Assembly (NCBI GenBank): GCA_964515805.1
Contig: CAZEUZ010000049.1
Location: 1 to 17,946, forward strand
Source: CAZEUZ01 sp964515805
GTDB lineage: Bacteria; Pseudomonadota; Gammaproteobacteria; Pseudomonadales; Cellvibrionaceae
Length of the DNA: 17,946 bases
Direction: 5' to 3'
A program made the translations under genes and the position numbers. This document shows, piece after piece, positions 14,552 through 17,946 of the stretch. The notes below the pieces were generated by a model. It was not told where the DNA came from. It saw only the letters and a program-made list of their open reading frames with translations, and ran no database searches. Each line of letters opens with the position of its first letter. Within the stretch, counting starts at the first letter, position 1.

Positions 14552-15481
14552 TTATTGTTTTGGCCATAACCACGCTGCGCCCCGTACGCCGCTGGCGTCA
14601 CCATATTGTGCCTTCACAAATTTCGTATCGATAGCATACTTTGAAAAAACCCAGTTATGCCATAATGTTGGCACATTTTGATAAAGCCTATCGATATTGG
14701 AGAGCCCACCGCCCAATACGATCACATTGGGGTCTATAATATTGATTATCTGAGATAGGGCGCGGGCCATCCGATGTTCCAATAGTTGTAATTGTTGCTC
14801 GGCCAGTGAATCTCCTGCTGTAGCGAGTGAGACAATCTCTTGAGCGCTAATAGGCTTATCCTTATTGTCAATTAATCCCAGATTTATCGCCGTCTCGCGA
14901 TAGTGTTTTGCCAGCCCTGTGCCTGAAATCCAGGTTTCGACACAACCTGTTTTTCCGCAGTAACATCGGTGGCCGATCCTTTCATCAATAGAGGGATCAT
15001 TAAGCCGATTATGTCCCCATTCACCGGCTAACCCATTCACGCCTTTGATAACCTGCTTATTGACAACTAAGCCACCACCACAGCCGGTGCCGACGATGAC
15101 ACCAAATACGACTTCTTGATTTGCGGCGGCGCCGTCAACGGATTCAGAGAGTGCCAAGCAATTGGCATCATTGGCAATACGTACTGGGCGTTGTAGCGCA
15201 TTGGTAAGATCTTTACCCAGTGGCTGGTTATTCAAAACAGTGGTATTGGCGTTTTTGACTACCCTTCGCTGACTATCGATAGAGCCGGGAATACAAATAC
15301 CTACAGAGCATTGCTGCTGTAATTGATTTTCAGCTGCGTTCACCAGCTCGACAATATTCTTGACAATGGTTCGGTAATTCTGTTTCTGTGTTTTAATTCT
15401 CTGTTTAAACCGCTCGTGGCCTTGATCGTCCAATATGACTATTTCCGTTTTCGTGCCGCCGAGATCAATGCCGATTCGCAT
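14552..15481 (-). CDS. mak: Fructokinase, ROK family
   Basis: Mak phosphorylates fructose (and, weakly, mannose) to the 6-phosphate with ATP. The 309 residues align end to end with E. coli Mak (302). Seen: the N-terminal phosphate loop GIDLGGTKTE (4-13), the catalytic Asp in NDANCLA (D105), VGTGCGGG (130-137), the ROK zinc site with H157 (GEWGHN) and C173, C175 and C180 (CYCGKTGC), VLGGGLSNIDRLYQ, and the Mak-like C-terminus GDASGVRGAAWLWP. The GVRGAAWLWP ending and VVKNANTTVLNNQPLGKDL favour Mak over N-acetylglucosamine kinase or glucokinase in this family. GAGAG lies about 7 nt before the ATG. It is the first gene of a minus-strand run leading to uspE and the porin, and is divergent from the TauE-type exporter. 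No PTS or sugar transporter is next to it. Confidence 0.93.
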   Translation of the reverse strand: MRIGIDLGGTKTEIVILDDQGHERFKQRIKTQKQNYRTIVKNIVELVNAAENQLQQQCSVGICIPGSIDSQRRVVKNANTTVLNNQPLGKDLTNALQRPVRIANDANCLALSESVDGAAANQEVVFGVIVGTGCGGGLVVNKQVIKGVNGLAGEWGHNRLNDPSIDERIGHRCYCGKTGCVETWISGTGLAKHYRETAINLGLIDNKDKPISAQEIVSLATAGDSLAEQQLQLLEHRMARALSQIINIIDPNVIVLGGGLSNIDRLYQNVPTLWHNWVFSKYAIDTKFVKAQYGDASGVRGAAWLWPKQ

Positions 15482-15552
15482 AATTCACTCTCACATGACC
15501 CATAGTTTAAAATTAAACCATGAAAAAATTATATCTCGCAATATTCACTCAT

Positions 15553-15565
15553 AAGCTAGAAGCTT
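15553..15565. repeat. Short inverted repeat in the mak/exporter intergenic region
   Basis: AAGCT (15553-15557) and AGCTT (15561-15565) are inverted arms around AGA. The 180-bp divergent gap is AT-rich and holds this together with the 11-bp direct repeat just downstream. Alone it is short enough to occur by chance. Confidence 0.3.
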
Positions 15566-15579
15566 CATTTTTTGGTTTT

Positions 15580-15601
15580 AACTATTCATAAACTATTCAT
15601 A
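15580..15601. repeat. Two adjacent perfect 11-bp direct repeats
   Basis: AACTATTCATA occurs twice with no gap, at 15580-15590 and 15591-15601, in the AT-rich divergent region between mak and the exporter. The 11-bp step is about one helical turn, so two protein monomers could bind the same face. It lies about 60-80 bp upstream of the exporter start and about 100 bp upstream of mak. It may be a regulator site or recent replication slippage. Confidence 0.5.
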
Positions 15602-15661
15602 GATTATCAGACATTTACTTCATATGAATTTTTTTAGGTTTATCTTTTTTCGGGTCGAACA

Positions 15662-16432
15662 TTGTCGCACTTAGAAATATATCAATACATATTAGTTGGT
15701 TTGACGTTTGTTTGGAGTGGTGTCGTCCGCTCGGGCTTGGGTTTTGGTGGCGCTGTACTGGCTTTGCCCATTTTATTGTTAATCGATGACCGTCCCCTAG
15801 TGTATCTGCCAATTATTGCAGTGCACTTGCTATTTTTCTCTTCGCTGACGATATGGCAAAGTTATCGTCAAACCAGGAAGGAGGTAGGTGAATCTACAGT
15901 TGCGTGGTCATTTTTGGGGAAGGCATTGTTAGTTATGTTAGTCCCCAAGCTGATCGGCGTTTTTGGTTTGCTAAATTTGCCGACTCATATCATGAATACG
16001 ATTATTTTTAGCATTATTAGTATTTATGCATTGTCCTACTTGTTGAATCGATCTTTTATTAGCAAACATAAAGTTGTCGATGTGCTTTTTTTGATGTTGG
16101 GTGGCTATATTAGCGGAACATCTTTGATTGGAGCACCGGTTCTCGTTGCTGTTTTTGCCAAGTATGTGCGTCGTTATCAGTTGAGGGATACGCTGTTTGC
16201 GCTATGGTTTATATTAGTGACCATTAAAATGGGCTCCTTTATTTATGCAGATGTCGATTTACAATTGCGCCAGCACTTTTGGCTATTGCCGTGTGCAGGA
16301 GTCGGCCATTACATTGGTTTGAAGCTGCATCATTATTTAATGGAGGCAGACAGCGTGAAGTTTTATCGATTTTTGGGTGGGACGTTGTTGTTGACCAGCT
16401 CGATCGGTTTGTACCGCGTTTGGATGGAGTAA
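15662..16432 (+). CDS. TauE/SafE (TSUP) family membrane transporter
   Basis: TauE/SafE proteins are inner membrane carriers that move small sulfur or organic anions such as sulfite or sulfoacetate; the substrate here cannot be told from sequence. The 256 residues and about seven or eight hydrophobic helices fit the family. The first helix ends with the RSGLGFGGAVLALPILL repeat motif, and the second half repeats it in weaker form (GGYISGTSLIGAPVLVAVFAKY). The only plausible start is TTG 15662: in frame, a stop lies at 15635 with no ATG or GTG between, and CGGG 7 nt upstream is a weak Shine-Dalgarno. The resulting N-terminus (MSHLEIYQYILVGLTF) is the expected length for the family. It ends in a hairpin terminator and is followed by sdaA. 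No sulfur metabolism gene is adjacent. Confidence 0.82.
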   Translation: MSHLEIYQYILVGLTFVWSGVVRSGLGFGGAVLALPILLLIDDRPLVYLPIIAVHLLFFSSLTIWQSYRQTRKEVGESTVAWSFLGKALLVMLVPKLIGVFGLLNLPTHIMNTIIFSIISIYALSYLLNRSFISKHKVVDVLFLMLGGYISGTSLIGAPVLVAVFAKYVRRYQLRDTLFALWFILVTIKMGSFIYADVDLQLRQHFWLLPCAGVGHYIGLKLHHYLMEADSVKFYRFLGGTLLLTSSIGLYRVWME

Positions 16433-16466
16433 ATATCGCCTTCCGCTTGTGGCGGCGATATTTATT
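16430..16466 (+). terminator. Hairpin terminator incorporating the exporter stop codon
   Basis: TAAATATCGCC (16430-16440) and GGCGATATTTA (16454-16464) form a perfect 11-bp stem with a 13-nt loop. The first three bases are the TAA stop codon of the exporter gene. The 3' arm runs into TTT and then AAACTTTG, so the U-tract is modest. Because the stem is nearly symmetric, it could work on both strands. Confidence 0.72.
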
Positions 16467-16557
16467 TAAACTTTGAAGTATATTTTCCCTCGACTGAAGC
16501 TGACAATTGTTATTTTAACGCTTTGTGTCAGAATAGGATTTCTATATTGAAACAATA

Positions 16558-17937
16558 ATGTTTATCAGTGTATTAGAGTTATTCAAAATCGGCATTGGCC
16601 CATCGAGCTCACATACTCTGGGCCCCATGGCTGCTGCGCACGATTTTATTGGTCGTATAAAGAAACGCGAAGTTTCTAAACCAGTTACCGATAAGTCATT
16701 TATCCAGTGTACGCTAAGAGGGTCTCTGGCGTTTACAGGTAAGGGGCATGCTACTGATCGCGCTGTGGCTTTAGGTTTACACGGTTATTTGCCGGCCGAT
16801 ATAGGCGAAAAAAGTATGGCGGATCTGCTCAAACAGATTTGGGCAAGTGATCAAATTATTATCGATAAGCGATTGACGGTATTATTCAGTCCTGACAAAC
16901 ATATTATTTTTGACAAGAGGGAGCCGCTACCACAACATCCCAACGGAATGATATTTGAACTTATTGATAGCGATAACAAGACACTCCTTGCAGAGACTTA
17001 TTTTTCTATCGGCGGTGGTTTTATCAATACATTGGATGAAATTAGTCAACTGCAGGCACCGCTTAAAATGCAACCTTCTTCATCCTGCCGGTACCCCTTT
17101 GATTCTGCAAACACCATGTTAAAAATGGCAGAGGACAATGCGCTGTCAATAGCGCAAATGAAGTGGGTCAATGAGCTTGATCACTATACTGAAAAGAAAC
17201 TTACAAAAGGCATTGACCAGATATGGTCTTGCATGAAGAGTTGTGTTGAAAATGGATTGGCGGCAGAGGGTGTACTGCCCGGCAGTCTCAATATTAAACG
17301 GCGTGCCGGGGCAATCTATCAGCAGCTAAAAAGTAAGGTCATCCAAGCGGATATCAATGATTGGCTTTGTGCTTATGCCATGGCAGTCAATGAGGAAAAT
17401 GCAGCGGGGAATAGGGTAGTGACCGCACCGACAAACGGCGCTGCCGGCGTGATACCCGCTATCCTCTATTACTTTGTCATCCATGAGCAGGGAAGAGTAG
17501 AGCAGGTGCGTGAATTCCTTTTGACTGCCAGCGCTATTGGCGGATTAATTAAACACCGGAGTTCTATATCCGGGGCTGAAGTAGGTTGTCAGGGCGAAGT
17601 CGGATCAGCTGCCGCCATGGCCGCTGCTGGTTTGTGCGCAGTACGTGGTGGTTCGCCGCGGCAAGTCGAAAATGCCGCTGAGATCGCTCTCGAACACCAC
17701 CTTGGCATGACTTGCGACCCGGTTCGCGGCCTTGTGCAAGTACCCTGTATTGAGCGCAATGCTTTCGGTGCAATAAAGGCTTATACTGCGGCATCTCTTG
17801 CATTGCATGGCGATGGCAGTCATTTTATGCCATTGGATAACTGCATTGCGGCGATGAAGCAGACAGGTATGGAAATGTCCGATAAATATAAGGAAACATC
17901 ATTAGGTGGATTGGCAGTCAGCATTACCGAGTGCTAG
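16558..17937 (+). CDS. sdaA: L-serine dehydratase (serine deaminase), single-chain [4Fe-4S] type
   Basis: The enzyme converts L-serine to pyruvate and ammonia using an oxygen-sensitive [4Fe-4S] cluster, not pyridoxal phosphate. The 459 residues match E. coli SdaA/SdaB and the Legionella enzyme. The N-terminal beta domain starts with FKIGIGPSSSHTLGPM (9-24) and includes GSLAFTGKGHATD (55-67). The C-terminal alpha domain has NEENAAGNRVVTAPTNGAAG (278-297), SGAEVGCQGEVG (C344), MTCDPVRG (C386) and VQVPCIERN (C397), giving three cluster cysteines. The chain ends in Cys459, which corresponds to the fourth-iron ligand described for the Legionella enzyme. ATG 16558 is the only start after an in-frame TAG at 16534; AGGA is about 20 nt upstream, too far for a normal Shine-Dalgarno. 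It follows the exporter terminator, so it needs its own promoter, not clearly seen. Confidence 0.95.
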   Translation: MFISVLELFKIGIGPSSSHTLGPMAAAHDFIGRIKKREVSKPVTDKSFIQCTLRGSLAFTGKGHATDRAVALGLHGYLPADIGEKSMADLLKQIWASDQIIIDKRLTVLFSPDKHIIFDKREPLPQHPNGMIFELIDSDNKTLLAETYFSIGGGFINTLDEISQLQAPLKMQPSSSCRYPFDSANTMLKMAEDNALSIAQMKWVNELDHYTEKKLTKGIDQIWSCMKSCVENGLAAEGVLPGSLNIKRRAGAIYQQLKSKVIQADINDWLCAYAMAVNEENAAGNRVVTAPTNGAAGVIPAILYYFVIHEQGRVEQVREFLLTASAIGGLIKHRSSISGAEVGCQGEVGSAAAMAAAGLCAVRGGSPRQVENAAEIALEHHLGMTCDPVRGLVQVPCIERNAFGAIKAYTAASLALHGDGSHFMPLDNCIAAMKQTGMEMSDKYKETSLGGLAVSITEC

Positions 17938-17946
17938 GTAGTGATG

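Noticed and set aside
1..17946. Mobile elements, CRISPR arrays, phage or defence genes
   Set aside because: I looked for spaced direct repeats, transposase or integrase motifs, terminal inverted repeats and runs of foreign-looking genes. The only long repeat series is the protein-coding heptad region; gene content is otherwise typical chromosomal.

Overview
The window looks like an ordinary chromosomal segment of a gammaproteobacterium, probably aquatic or marine. The base composition is moderately AT-leaning by eye. Mak, Tkt, YbfF, Tag, GloB, UspE and SdaA all read like orthologues of the enterobacterial proteins, and the outer membrane protein resembles the LbtU siderophore porins of Legionella-type gammaproteobacteria. 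I see no transposase, integrase, phage gene, CRISPR array or other clear mobile element. Coding density is high and no stretch longer than 300 bases lacks a gene.

Layout, left to right. (1) 1-465: the 3' part of mreD, the end of an mreBCD cell-shape operon that starts outside the window. (2) 629-2461: an unrecognised 610-residue single-pass membrane protein. Its cytoplasmic half is built from about 30 degenerate seven-residue repeats and its periplasmic half is helical and TPR-like. It is the least familiar gene here. (3) 2574-3903: a PduO-type corrinoid adenosyltransferase and glyoxalase II (gloB), converging with an 11-bp overlap. (4) 4057-6546: comEC, the DNA-uptake channel, with a strong Shine-Dalgarno that places its start 24 nt inside the longest open frame. 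(5) 6553-6733: a consensus-like promoter and tRNA-Asp(GUC) with encoded CCA. (6) 6959-8962: transketolase, overlapping by 4 bp a convergent small membrane-anchored hypothetical gene (8959-9399, minus), which lies behind tag, the 3-methyladenine DNA glycosylase (9465-10079, minus). (7) 10272-12315: an HD-GYP cyclic-di-GMP phosphodiesterase abutting a YbfF-type esterase. (8) 12410-15481, all minus: fructokinase mak, then a tandem-domain UspE-like stress protein, then an LbtU-type porin. (9) 15662-16432: a TauE/SafE-type exporter with a TTG start, closed by a hairpin terminator built partly from its own stop codon. (10) 16558-17937: L-serine dehydratase with all [4Fe-4S] ligands, including a C-terminal cysteine.

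Functionally the window mixes housekeeping (cell shape, tRNA, pentose phosphate pathway, DNA repair, methylglyoxal detoxification, serine and fructose use) with envelope and signalling genes (c-di-GMP turnover, porin, exporter, stress protein). Apart from the HD-GYP/esterase pair and the mak-uspE-lbtU run, neighbours do not form an obvious shared pathway. I do not see a convincing new multi-gene system. The most unusual items are the heptad-repeat membrane protein downstream of mreD, some regulatory-looking inverted and direct repeats (upstream of uspE, and between mak and the exporter), and the TTG start region of the exporter with an overlapping 16-codon frame.
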